Of a stretch of DNA of 10,158 nucleotides, positions 1-5,896 are shown one piece after another. The stretch is from assembly GCA_945860335.1 (NCBI GenBank), contig CAMAQW010000057.1, positions 1 through 10,158 of the forward strand, read 5' to 3'. Every line of letters starts with the position of its first letter. The stretch's first letter is position 1. The translations under genes were made by a program, and so were the position numbers. The notes beneath the pieces are model-generated. The model was not told the DNA's origin and ran no database searches. It saw nothing but the letters and a program-made list of their open reading frames with translations. Source of the stretch: Sediminibacterium ginsengisoli. GTDB lineage: Bacteria > Bacteroidota > Bacteroidia > Chitinophagales > Chitinophagaceae.

Positions 1-302
1 GGCATCCAAATATCGTCTTGGTCACTCAGCGCAACATAAGAAGCGTTTGCAAGTAGCATTCCCTTCTCAAAATTTTTAATATACCCAAGTCTAGTTCCAT
101 TTTGCACCACCATTACTTCCGGATGATGCGCTGCAAAATTATTTGCAACCTGTAAAGTATCATCTGAAGAATCGTCGTCTACAATAATAATTTGACTTGG
201 CTTATAGGTTTGCTGTACAATACTTTCTAATTGTGCGCGCAAATAAGTGGCGCCATTATAAGTGGCAACAACAACGGCTACAGTAGGATTTTTATTTTCC
301 AT
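1..302 (-). CDS. Family 2 glycosyltransferase, N-terminal 100 residues (cut by window edge)
   Basis: The minus strand from the ATG at 302-300 reads into the left window edge without a stop, giving 100 complete codons. The product begins MENKNPTVAVVVATYNGATY, the usual first beta strand and nucleotide-binding turn of a GT-A fold. It then shows VDDDSSDDT at residues 41-49 and SDQDDIW at residues 93-99, which carries the DxD-like metal and nucleotide-sugar binding residues. These three motifs together are diagnostic of GT2, and SDQDDIW is common in rhamnosyl- and related polysaccharide transferases. The enzyme should be cytoplasmic or membrane-associated and transfer a sugar from a nucleotide donor to a lipid-linked or polysaccharide acceptor; donor and acceptor cannot be told. 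It starts 11 bases after the meaB stop, so it is the third gene of a leftward operon. The C-terminal part lies outside the window. Confidence 0.93.
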   Translation of the reverse strand, partial: MENKNPTVAVVVATYNGATYLRAQLESIVQQTYKPSQIIIVDDDSSDDTLQVANNFAAHHPEVMVVQNGTRLGYIKNFEKGMLLANASYVALSDQDDIWM

Positions 303-313
303 GGTACCCATTA

Positions 314-1216
314 TTAGTATGCTTGAACAAATTCAAAAATATTAAATTGAGAATCCTGCGACGCTTCTGTAATCGCTTCTAATAATGCAGTGGCATTGAT
401 ATCTTGCATCCTTTTTTGTTGAATCAATCGAAGTGCTTTTTGTGTGAGCAACCAATTTTTTCTAGTAGGATCCTGCAGCTGTAACTGATGTGCTGCAATG
501 GCTTCCGCTAATTCTGGTATGCCCGTTTTTTGTGCGGCAATTGTTTTTATAATTGGAATTTGATAAGACGTATTTGAAAAACTTGGTGCCATCATTTGTT
601 TTAAATGATGCACAAATTGATCTGCTTCTGGACGATCACTTTTGTTCACTACAAAAATATGTGCGATTTCCATGATACCAGATTTCATAGTTTGCACTTC
701 ATCACCAGCTTCCGGAACGACTACAACAACAGTGGTGTCGGCGAGTCCTGCAATTTCAATTTCACTTTGTCCTACACCCACCGTTTCAACAATAATTTCA
801 TCAAAACCGGCCAACTGCATGAGCTGTGTTATTTCTAAAATATGTGTATGTAGTCCACCCAGCGCACCTCTACTTGCTAATGAACGTATGTAAACGCCGG
901 AATGATTGTACCACTCGCTCATTCTAATTCGGTCACCAAGTAAGGCGCCTAAATTAAAGGGAGAAGAAGGATCTACACAAACTACCCCTACTTTTTTTCC
1001 GGCGGCTATCCAGTTCGCAATTAAAGCGTCTACCAGTGTACTTTTCCCGGCACCCGGAGGGCCGGTAATACCGGTAACCGAACATTTATGTGAAGGTGTT
1101 ATATGCAATAACTGCTGATAGCCCGTTACTTCGTTTTCTACCCAAGAAATACCCCTGGCCAAAGATTTAAAATCTCCAGCTATTACACCTGCCGCTATTT
1201 CCTGTGCGTTATTCAT
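314..1216 (-). CDS. meaB: MeaB/ArgK-family P-loop GTPase (methylmalonyl-CoA mutase chaperone)
   Basis: This 300-residue protein is a G3E-type P-loop GTPase of the MeaB/ArgK/MMAA family. Characterised members load and protect adenosylcobalamin in methylmalonyl-CoA mutase or a related B12-dependent acyl-CoA mutase, using GTP hydrolysis as a gate. Visible motifs are the Walker A loop GPPGAGKST (52-60), DPSSPF (82-87), the conserved block GALLGDRIRM (90-99), RSLASRGALGG (111-121), ETVGVGQSE (144-152), PEAGDEVQTMKSG (168-180) and the guanine-specificity motif NKSD (191-194). At 300 residues it is somewhat shorter than E. coli ArgK or M. extorquens MeaB (about 330), and the difference seems to lie at the C-terminal dimerisation arm. 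Residue 186 is His in MEIAHIF, where I expect Asp. The gene lies 5 bases after one glycosyltransferase gene and 11 bases before another, and ends in two tandem TAA stops. No mutase gene is in the window, so its partner must be encoded elsewhere. Confidence 0.95.
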   Translation of the reverse strand: MNNAQEIAAGVIAGDFKSLARGISWVENEVTGYQQLLHITPSHKCSVTGITGPPGAGKSTLVDALIANWIAAGKKVGVVCVDPSSPFNLGALLGDRIRMSEWYNHSGVYIRSLASRGALGGLHTHILEITQLMQLAGFDEIIVETVGVGQSEIEIAGLADTTVVVVVPEAGDEVQTMKSGIMEIAHIFVVNKSDRPEADQFVHHLKQMMAPSFSNTSYQIPIIKTIAAQKTGIPELAEAIAAHQLQLQDPTRKNWLLTQKALRLIQQKRMQDINATALLEAITEASQDSQFNIFEFVQAY

Positions 1217-1221
1217 CGGTA

Positions 1222-2094
1222 TTATTTAATGATTTTAAAATTACTAAAATCAAATAGACGAATGCCCGTTAATTTTTCGAAGTAATACAAGATGCGGTCT
1301 TTGAAAGAAAAAGTTTTTCTGGTGGTGTCAATTTCAATTTTCCAACTTTGTCTTGCAATACGAGGTTGCATAACAGCAGGGTGCGTACCCATAAATTTTT
1401 CGAGTGAATCGTAGGCCGTAAAATCCCAATGCTGGTTGTCTTTTAAAAATTCGTTGAGCTCTGCATCCGAATGCCAAAGCGCACTAAAATTTTTTATTTT
1501 TTTTGCCATTTGTGCAGGACTTTTTACCCATCCGTAATGATAAACGCTTGCTGCCACAGGCTTTACATCAATTTTAGTAGTGCCCTTTCTAAATCCTTGG
1601 GCGTCTTTGTACGCAGTAATTTCTTTTTTATTTCTAATAACACGCACTTCTTTGTTGTACCATTTTCTACTATCACCCACATAATCATACGTACCATAAA
1701 AATGTACATAATCAAAAAGTAGTCCTTCTACACGCGTATCGTTTTTATATTGTTCGCATGCCGCTTTTATAGCTGCGTGGTATTTTTCATGCACTACTTC
1801 ATCGCCCTGAATATAAAAAGCCCAAGTACTATTTGGATCGATGAGTGCAAACGCTTTATTGGTTTCTACAGCTAGTACAGCACCGCCTTTTCGTAAATTA
1901 GGATCCCACTCCGATTCGTAAATTTTTATTTTTGAATCACCTATCGAACGCATGAGACCAAGGGTGTCGTCTTCAGATTTTCCTACCAGCACAATCATTT
2001 CGTCTACCATAGGTAAAATAGAAGTAATCGCTTCCACAATGGGATAGTCATTGATTACTGCATTTTTAATAATGGTAAAGCCACTAATTTTCAT
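1222..2094 (-). CDS. GT2-like glycosyltransferase (GT-A fold, Bacteroidota type)
   Basis: The product has 290 residues from the ATG at 2094-2092 (MKISGFTIIKN). The N-terminus has a GT-A like first strand (residues 2-10) followed by KNAVINDYPIVEAI, then MIVLVGKSEDDT (33-44), resembling the donor-binding part of GT2 enzymes. FYIQGDEVVHE (93-103) holds the D/E pair at the position of the DxD metal motif, in the QxDE form seen in many Bacteroidota GT2-like proteins. The second half is basic and aromatic (KWYNKEVRVIRN, HYGWVKSPAQM) and probably binds the acceptor. No membrane segment is visible. An upstream TTG at 2130 could extend the frame by 12 codons, but that stretch coincides with the predicted promoter, so I rejected it. 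It is the first gene of a leftward operon with meaB and a second glycosyltransferase. Donor and acceptor are unknown; a surface polysaccharide role is inferred only from the neighbouring GT2 gene. Confidence 0.85.
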   Translation of the reverse strand: MKISGFTIIKNAVINDYPIVEAITSILPMVDEMIVLVGKSEDDTLGLMRSIGDSKIKIYESEWDPNLRKGGAVLAVETNKAFALIDPNSTWAFYIQGDEVVHEKYHAAIKAACEQYKNDTRVEGLLFDYVHFYGTYDYVGDSRKWYNKEVRVIRNKKEITAYKDAQGFRKGTTKIDVKPVAASVYHYGWVKSPAQMAKKIKNFSALWHSDAELNEFLKDNQHWDFTAYDSLEKFMGTHPAVMQPRIARQSWKIEIDTTRKTFSFKDRILYYFEKLTGIRLFDFSNFKIIK

Positions 2095-2130
2095 GGCTAC
2101 AAAGTAACCGTGAAATTGCAGGCTATCCAA
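2095..2130 (-). promoter_or_regulatory. Predicted Bacteroidota-type promoter of the leftward operon, possibly leaderless
   Basis: On the minus strand CTTG (2131-2128) is followed after 20 bases by TTACTTTG (2107-2100). This matches the Bacteroidota housekeeping sigma pattern TTTG-N19/20-TAnnTTTG with one mismatch in each box. Only five bases separate the -7 box from the ATG at 2094, so the predicted transcription start falls at or next to the start codon, giving a leaderless or nearly leaderless mRNA. No alternative ribosome binding site is visible. Confidence 0.5.
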
Positions 2131-2161
2131 GTAAATAGTGCAGCAAGCTAGACAAAAGCAT

Positions 2162-2169
2162 TATTTTTG
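2162..2169 (+). promoter_or_regulatory. Predicted -7 box (TAnnTTTG) of the coaX operon promoter
   Basis: TATTTTTG is a perfect match to the Bacteroidota -7 consensus. The predicted transcription start lies near 2174-2176, about 22 bases before the coaX ATG at 2197. The upstream -33 box is poor (AGTG around 2137-2140), so the promoter may be weak or activator-dependent. The TTG inside this box could be read as an in-frame start codon for coaX, but it would then be transcribed poorly or not at all. Confidence 0.45.
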
Positions 2170-2196
2170 AACTCGGAACATACCAATGCTTCATTT

Positions 2197-2925
2197 ATGG
2201 AAAGAACCCTCTGCTTTGATTTTGGTAATACCCGGCTTAAATGTGCTGTTTTTGAAGGTCGCGACCTACAACAAACCATTCATTTAACCGATGATTCGGT
2301 GGAGAGCATTAACGAACTGCTCCAAAACCACCATCCTACTAAAATTATTTTATCCTCTGTGATCAAGCACCGAGAGGGACTAGAGGCGCAATTAGGGGCT
2401 GCTGCCAAATTTCATATGCTAGGTCATGCCAGCAAATTACCCATCACCACGCCCGTAGGGAAGCCAGAAACCATTGGAGCCGACAGGCTAGCCATTTGTT
2501 CGGCGGCTGTAGACCTATTTGGAGGCCAGCACAACCTAGCCATTGGCCTAGGAACCTGCATTACCTATAATTTTACCAACAAATACCACGAATTTTTAGG
2601 GGGAAGTATTTCGCCGGGTATGAACATGCGCTTTAGGGCCATGCACGAGCAAACCGCCCTTTTACCCCTTATTGAGGCCCAAAACCAGTTCCCACTAGTG
2701 GGATATGACACCAAAACCAACCTACTTTCAGGGGTAATACTGGGTATGGCCAAAGAAATTGACGGTATTATTGAAGCTTACGCCGAAAAATACAGCAACT
2801 TTAACGTGCTCTTAACCGGGGGGGATATGCCTTATTTTGTACCACACTTAAAAAACAGGATATTTGCCGACCCTAACTTAATATTTAAAGGCCTTTATGC
2901 GATCAGTGAGTTTAATAATGGGTAG
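2197..2925 (+). CDS. coaX: Type III pantothenate kinase
   Basis: CoaX phosphorylates pantothenate with ATP, the first committed step of coenzyme A synthesis, in the cytoplasm. The product is 242 residues from the ATG at 2197, close to the usual length. The ASKHA-fold phosphate loop DFGNTRLK (8-15) opens the protein, GADR (94-97) carries the expected catalytic Asp, GLGTCIT (117-123) is the second phosphate loop, FLGGSISPG (133-141) follows, and LLTGGD (205-210) is the adenosine motif. Two acidic positions differ from well-studied homologues. The Asp of the usual IDxGT loop is Gly117, and the Asp of TVD is Asn125. An upstream TTG at 2167 was rejected because it lies inside the predicted promoter and the family N-terminus begins at about the chosen Met. 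The gene is visibly more GC-rich than the genes after it. Its end overlaps the start of the barrel gene, implying translational coupling. Confidence 0.93.
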   Translation: MERTLCFDFGNTRLKCAVFEGRDLQQTIHLTDDSVESINELLQNHHPTKIILSSVIKHREGLEAQLGAAAKFHMLGHASKLPITTPVGKPETIGADRLAICSAAVDLFGGQHNLAIGLGTCITYNFTNKYHEFLGGSISPGMNMRFRAMHEQTALLPLIEAQNQFPLVGYDTKTNLLSGVILGMAKEIDGIIEAYAEKYSNFNVLLTGGDMPYFVPHLKNRIFADPNLIFKGLYAISEFNNG

Positions 2926-4270
2926 GTTTTTCCTACCAATGCTAATTAACGGATGTTTCTTTTTGAATGCGAAGGCACAAGAAAATTCTCCTTTTACAAG
3001 GTATGGACTAGGTGATGTGTCACCGGGAAGCCATTCCATTAGTAGATCGATGGGTGGCCTTACCGCAGCCTACGCAGATGGTCAGGTAAACAATGTTGGA
3101 CAAGCCATCAATTTTGCGAACCCAGCTACCTACGGAAGCTTTTTTATGGTGTCTTATGATTTAGGTTTAACCATAGATTCTAGAACGTTAAGAAGTGCAA
3201 ATCCTTCCGATAAATTTACTTCTAATAATTTTTATCCAACCTATGTTGCATTTGGTGCGCCCATCAAAAGCAAAAAAAACCTAGGCTTTGCTTTTGGATT
3301 AAGACCTGCGAGTAAAATAAATTATTCGGTGGTTGAACGTTCAAGAATTGCAAACGATAGTTTGGGTACTGTTTACGAAGGAAGCGGCGGACTCAATCAA
3401 TTATTTGTAGGTCTTGGAAAAAAATGGAAAGGATTTAGTGTTGGATTTAATACCGGATATAATTTTGGTAGAAGAGAAATTTCAACCAAAAAAACTTTCT
3501 TGAACGATACCGTATTTTATTATCAATCTAACTCTGCAACCATTAGCAATTTTAGTGGCGCCTTTTTAAATAGTGGTTTTCAATATGATTTTGTGGTTGC
3601 CCAATCTGTAAATAGCTTAACTAAAGTAACCAACAAATATTGGATTAGACTTGGTGCAACAGCTACCATGAGTCAGCAATTAAAAGCTACACAAACCACT
3701 ACCAGAGAGACTTTCACACAATCACAAACGGGTGATATCACAATCGATAGTATTTATAAGGTTGTTGATGTACCAGGCACTATAGAAATTCCAGCAACAT
3801 ATACCGCTGGCATTACATTACACAAAACAGCTAGCAACAATAGAGGCTTATTTGAACTTTGGTCACTTGGTGCCGAATACACAAGTACGCAGTGGACTAA
3901 ATATAGATACTACAATCAATCAGATAGACTGGTAGATAGTTGGCAGTTTAGAGTAGGTGCTCAGTTTTGTCCCGACCCTGTTGCCGGCAGAAATTATTGG
4001 AGCAATGTAAATTACCGTGCTGGATTTTTTGTGGGTGAAGATTATGTAAATCCAGATGGCAATGGTTTAAAACAATTTGGATTTTCGATGGGTATGGGAC
4101 TTCCCATAAAAAAATGGAACGCTTATGACAGACAGTTTACCGTTCTTAATACCACAGTACAATTTGGCAAAAGAGGATCTAACGTAAATAATTTTACAGA
4201 GAGCTATGCACAATTTACAATTGGTTTTAGTTTAAGCGATCTTTGGTTCCAGAAACGTAAATATGATTAA
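2918..4270 (+). CDS. Putative outer-membrane beta-barrel protein of unknown function
   Basis: The product has 450 residues from the ATG at 2918. A signal peptide is clear: Arg3, a hydrophobic core (4-18) and a likely cut after AKAQ, before ENSPF. The mature part opens with SPFTRYGLGD and RSMGGLTAAY, a signature I associate with Bacteroidota outer-membrane proteins loosely related to the OmpP1/FadL group. NPATYG follows at about 68-73. The rest alternates polar and aromatic residues in short glycine-turn strands (GFAFGLRP, GVGFNTGYNFG-like stretches, QFTIGFSLSDLWF near the end), as expected for a barrel. No enzymatic motif was seen. The ATG at 2918 overlaps the coaX stop by 8 bases (ATGGGTAG). 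An alternative ATG at 2897 adds 7 residues and has AAAGG five bases upstream, so the start is uncertain. Its own stop overlaps lptC by 8 bases. Position between coaX and lptC suggests envelope assembly or lipid transport, but this is inference only. Confidence 0.82.
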   Translation: MGRFFLPMLINGCFFLNAKAQENSPFTRYGLGDVSPGSHSISRSMGGLTAAYADGQVNNVGQAINFANPATYGSFFMVSYDLGLTIDSRTLRSANPSDKFTSNNFYPTYVAFGAPIKSKKNLGFAFGLRPASKINYSVVERSRIANDSLGTVYEGSGGLNQLFVGLGKKWKGFSVGFNTGYNFGRREISTKKTFLNDTVFYYQSNSATISNFSGAFLNSGFQYDFVVAQSVNSLTKVTNKYWIRLGATATMSQQLKATQTTTRETFTQSQTGDITIDSIYKVVDVPGTIEIPATYTAGITLHKTASNNRGLFELWSLGAEYTSTQWTKYRYYNQSDRLVDSWQFRVGAQFCPDPVAGRNYWSNVNYRAGFFVGEDYVNPDGNGLKQFGFSMGMGLPIKKWNAYDRQFTVLNTTVQFGKRGSNVNNFTESYAQFTIGFSLSDLWFQKRKYD

Positions 4271-4853
4271 TCATAGCACACATAAAATTTTAACTTCAGC
4301 AGCCATATTTTTTGGCTGCTTTTTTATGCTTGCTTGCGAAAATGATGTGAACGTAGTAAAAGAATTAGGTGCTAAAACAACGAGCATTGAAGAGGGTATC
4401 CAAATAGAAAGTTATTTAAGCAACGAAGGAAAAATAAGTGCCAAATTAACGGCACCACTGCTGCTTCGTTACCAAGGGGATAGTGCCAGAAAAGCAGAAT
4501 TTCCAAAGTCATTACATGTAGACTTTTTTGATGATAGCCTCAAATTAGAGAGCAAACTAGACGCCAAATACGGTAGATACCTCGAAAATGACCGAAAAGT
4601 TTACCTCAGAGACAGTGTTGTAGTGTTTAATTTAAAGGGAGACACCCTTTTTTGCAAAGAACTCTATTGGGATCAGGGTACTGAGCGGTTTTTTACCGAT
4701 AAAGAGGTAACACTCGTGCAAACCTACCCTTATAAGCAAAAAGGTAAGTATGCCAATGGGTTTACTTCCAACCAAAATCTAACTAATATTGTTTTCTTTA
4801 CAGTGCTTCCTGGTAGCTATGCCGTTTTACCAGATAGCGTTTTGTCAAAATAA
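4263..4853 (+). CDS. lptC: LPS export protein LptC (lipoprotein form)
   Basis: LptC is the inner-membrane anchored periplasmic link that takes LPS from the LptBFG transporter and passes it to the LptA-type bridge. The product has 196 residues. In place of the transmembrane anchor of E. coli LptC there is a lipoprotein signal peptide with lipobox MLAC, Cys25 being the acylation site. The body shows the LptC pattern: a weak VKELG/SIEEG start, ISAKLTAPLLLRY (about 58-70), a VDFFDDSLKLESKL strand pair, AKYGRYLENDRKVYLRDSVV, and DTLFCKELYWDQGTERFFTDKEV (roughly 126-149), followed by GFTSNQNL. The ATG overlaps the previous stop (ATGATTAA), so translation is probably coupled to the barrel gene. A terminator-like hairpin lies in codons 12-21. 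The other Lpt components are not in this window. Confidence 0.85.
   Translation: MINHSTHKILTSAAIFFGCFFMLACENDVNVVKELGAKTTSIEEGIQIESYLSNEGKISAKLTAPLLLRYQGDSARKAEFPKSLHVDFFDDSLKLESKLDAKYGRYLENDRKVYLRDSVVVFNLKGDTLFCKELYWDQGTERFFTDKEVTLVQTYPYKQKGKYANGFTSNQNLTNIVFFTVLPGSYAVLPDSVLSK
4298..4325 (+). other. Terminator-like hairpin inside the lptC signal-peptide codons
   Basis: AGCAGCCA (4298-4305) and TGGCTGCT (4313-4320) form a perfect 8-bp stem with a 7-base loop (4306-4312), followed directly by TTTTT (4321-4325). It has the layout of an intrinsic terminator but lies about 35 bases into lptC, just after the overlap with the preceding gene. It could act as a polarity or attenuation element if translation is not coupled. 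It may also be a chance product of the codons for SAAIFFGCFF. Confidence 0.45.
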
Positions 4854-4875
4854 GTTTTGAACTAAAATTACGATC

Positions 4876-5862
4876 ATGGAATATAGAAGAATGGGCCGCA
4901 CCGGTTTACAATTAAGTGCTTTAAGTTTAGGCAGCTGGGTAACCTTTCACAAACAAATTGAAGACATTACCGCCGACACTTTAATGGGTATGGCGTATGA
5001 TGCTGGCATCAATTTTTTTGACAACGCAGAAGGTTATGCATTTGGTGAAAGTGAAAAGATGATGGGTTGTGTATTACAACAAAAAAAATGGGACCGTACC
5101 TCTTATACCCTTTCTTCAAAAGTGTTTTTTGGATGGAGAACCAACAATAAACCCAATCAAACTGGACTTAGTCGTAAACACATCATAGAAGCCTGCCACG
5201 AGGCTTTGGGGCGTTTACAAACAGATTATTTAGACCTCTATTTTTGTCACAGACCTGATCAAAACGTGCCCATCGAAGAAGTAGTTTGGACGATGCACAA
5301 TTTAATTACGCAGGGTAAAATATTGTACTGGGGAACTTCGCAGTGGAGTGCCGCAGAAATTATGGAAGCACACCGCGTTGCAGATCAACATCATTTAATT
5401 GGACCTACCGTGGAGCAACCGCAATACAATATGTTTGAGCGTTTTAAAATGGAGCAGGATTATTTACCGGTGTTTAAAAACAAAGGCTTAGGTACCACTA
5501 TTTGGAGCCCACTTGGTGCTGGTTTTTTAACGGGTAAATACAACGAGGGTATTCCTACAGATAGTAGATTGTCCTTAGAGGGTTTTGACTGGCTCAAAGA
5601 ACGCTGGGTACAAGAGGGTAAAATTGAAAAGGTAAAAAGTTTGAGCGTTTTTGCCGCCGAACTAGGCATTAGCATGGCAGCAATGGCCATTGCCTGGACC
5701 CTTAAAAATCCAAATGTAACCACCACCATTTTAGGGGCTACCAAAGCGTCTCAATTAACCGAAAATTTGAAAGCCTTAGATGCGCAAAAGCTACTAACAA
5801 CTGAGGTTATGGAGCGTATTGATGCTATTTTAGGGAATAAGCCATTTATGGATTTAGCATAA
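4876..5862 (+). CDS. Aldo/keto reductase, Kv-beta-like (AKR6 type)
   Basis: This 328-residue cytoplasmic NADPH-dependent oxidoreductase has the (beta/alpha)8 aldo/keto reductase fold. It opens with MEYRRMGRTGLQLSALSLGS, typical of the family. The catalytic tetrad is complete: Asp49 and Tyr54 in FDNAEGYAFGESE, Lys82 in SSKVFFG and His125 in CHRP. Further family marks are LGRLQTDYLDLY (111-122), WGTSQWSAAEI (152-162), VEQPQYNMFER (179-189) and the cofactor-binding stretch WSPLGAGFLTGKY, with ILGATKASQL near the end. The resemblance is strongest to the potassium-channel beta-subunit group and its bacterial relatives, which reduce small aldehydes and ketones; the true substrate is unknown. It starts 22 bases after lptC and ends 34 bases before the CNNM-type gene. 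It has no evident link to LPS export, so its position may simply reflect operon shuffling. Confidence 0.92.
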   Translation: MEYRRMGRTGLQLSALSLGSWVTFHKQIEDITADTLMGMAYDAGINFFDNAEGYAFGESEKMMGCVLQQKKWDRTSYTLSSKVFFGWRTNNKPNQTGLSRKHIIEACHEALGRLQTDYLDLYFCHRPDQNVPIEEVVWTMHNLITQGKILYWGTSQWSAAEIMEAHRVADQHHLIGPTVEQPQYNMFERFKMEQDYLPVFKNKGLGTTIWSPLGAGFLTGKYNEGIPTDSRLSLEGFDWLKERWVQEGKIEKVKSLSVFAAELGISMAAMAIAWTLKNPNVTTTILGATKASQLTENLKALDAQKLLTTEVMERIDAILGNKPFMDLA

Positions 5863-5877
5863 TATTCTGTGTATATT

Positions 5878-5885
5878 TACGTTTG
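5878..5885 (+). promoter_or_regulatory. Predicted -7 box (TAnnTTTG) upstream of the CNNM/CorC gene
   Basis: TACGTTTG matches the Bacteroidota -7 consensus exactly and ends 11 bases before the ATG at 5897, so a transcript from it would have only a very short leader of roughly 5-8 bases. The -33 region (TTTA at 5853-5856, 21 bases upstream) is a weak match to TTTG. If real, it is an internal promoter for the second half of the rightward gene run. Confidence 0.4.
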
Positions 5886-5896
5886 TCTATAAGACT

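Noticed and set aside
605..1118. Open frames on the plus strand opposite meaB
   Set aside because: They are antisense shadows of a clearly coding gene, with no recognisable domain or start context.
2095..2130. Longer N-terminus for the leftward glycosyltransferase from a TTG at 2130
   Set aside because: The TTG overlaps the predicted -33 box, and the protein family start is MKISGFTIIKN at 2094.
2167..2196. Longer N-terminus for coaX from a TTG at 2167
   Set aside because: The TTG lies inside the predicted -7 box TATTTTTG, and the kinase fold begins normally from the ATG at 2197.
2886..2897. 12-bp perfect palindrome TAAAGGCCTTTA just before a possible start of the barrel gene
   Set aside because: A perfect 12-bp palindrome is expected a few times per 10 kb by chance, and it lies within coaX coding sequence with no matching second copy seen.
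5460..5744. 94-codon open frame antisense to the aldo/keto reductase
   Set aside because: It is a shadow frame opposite conserved catalytic-fold sequence, and its product has no family resemblance.
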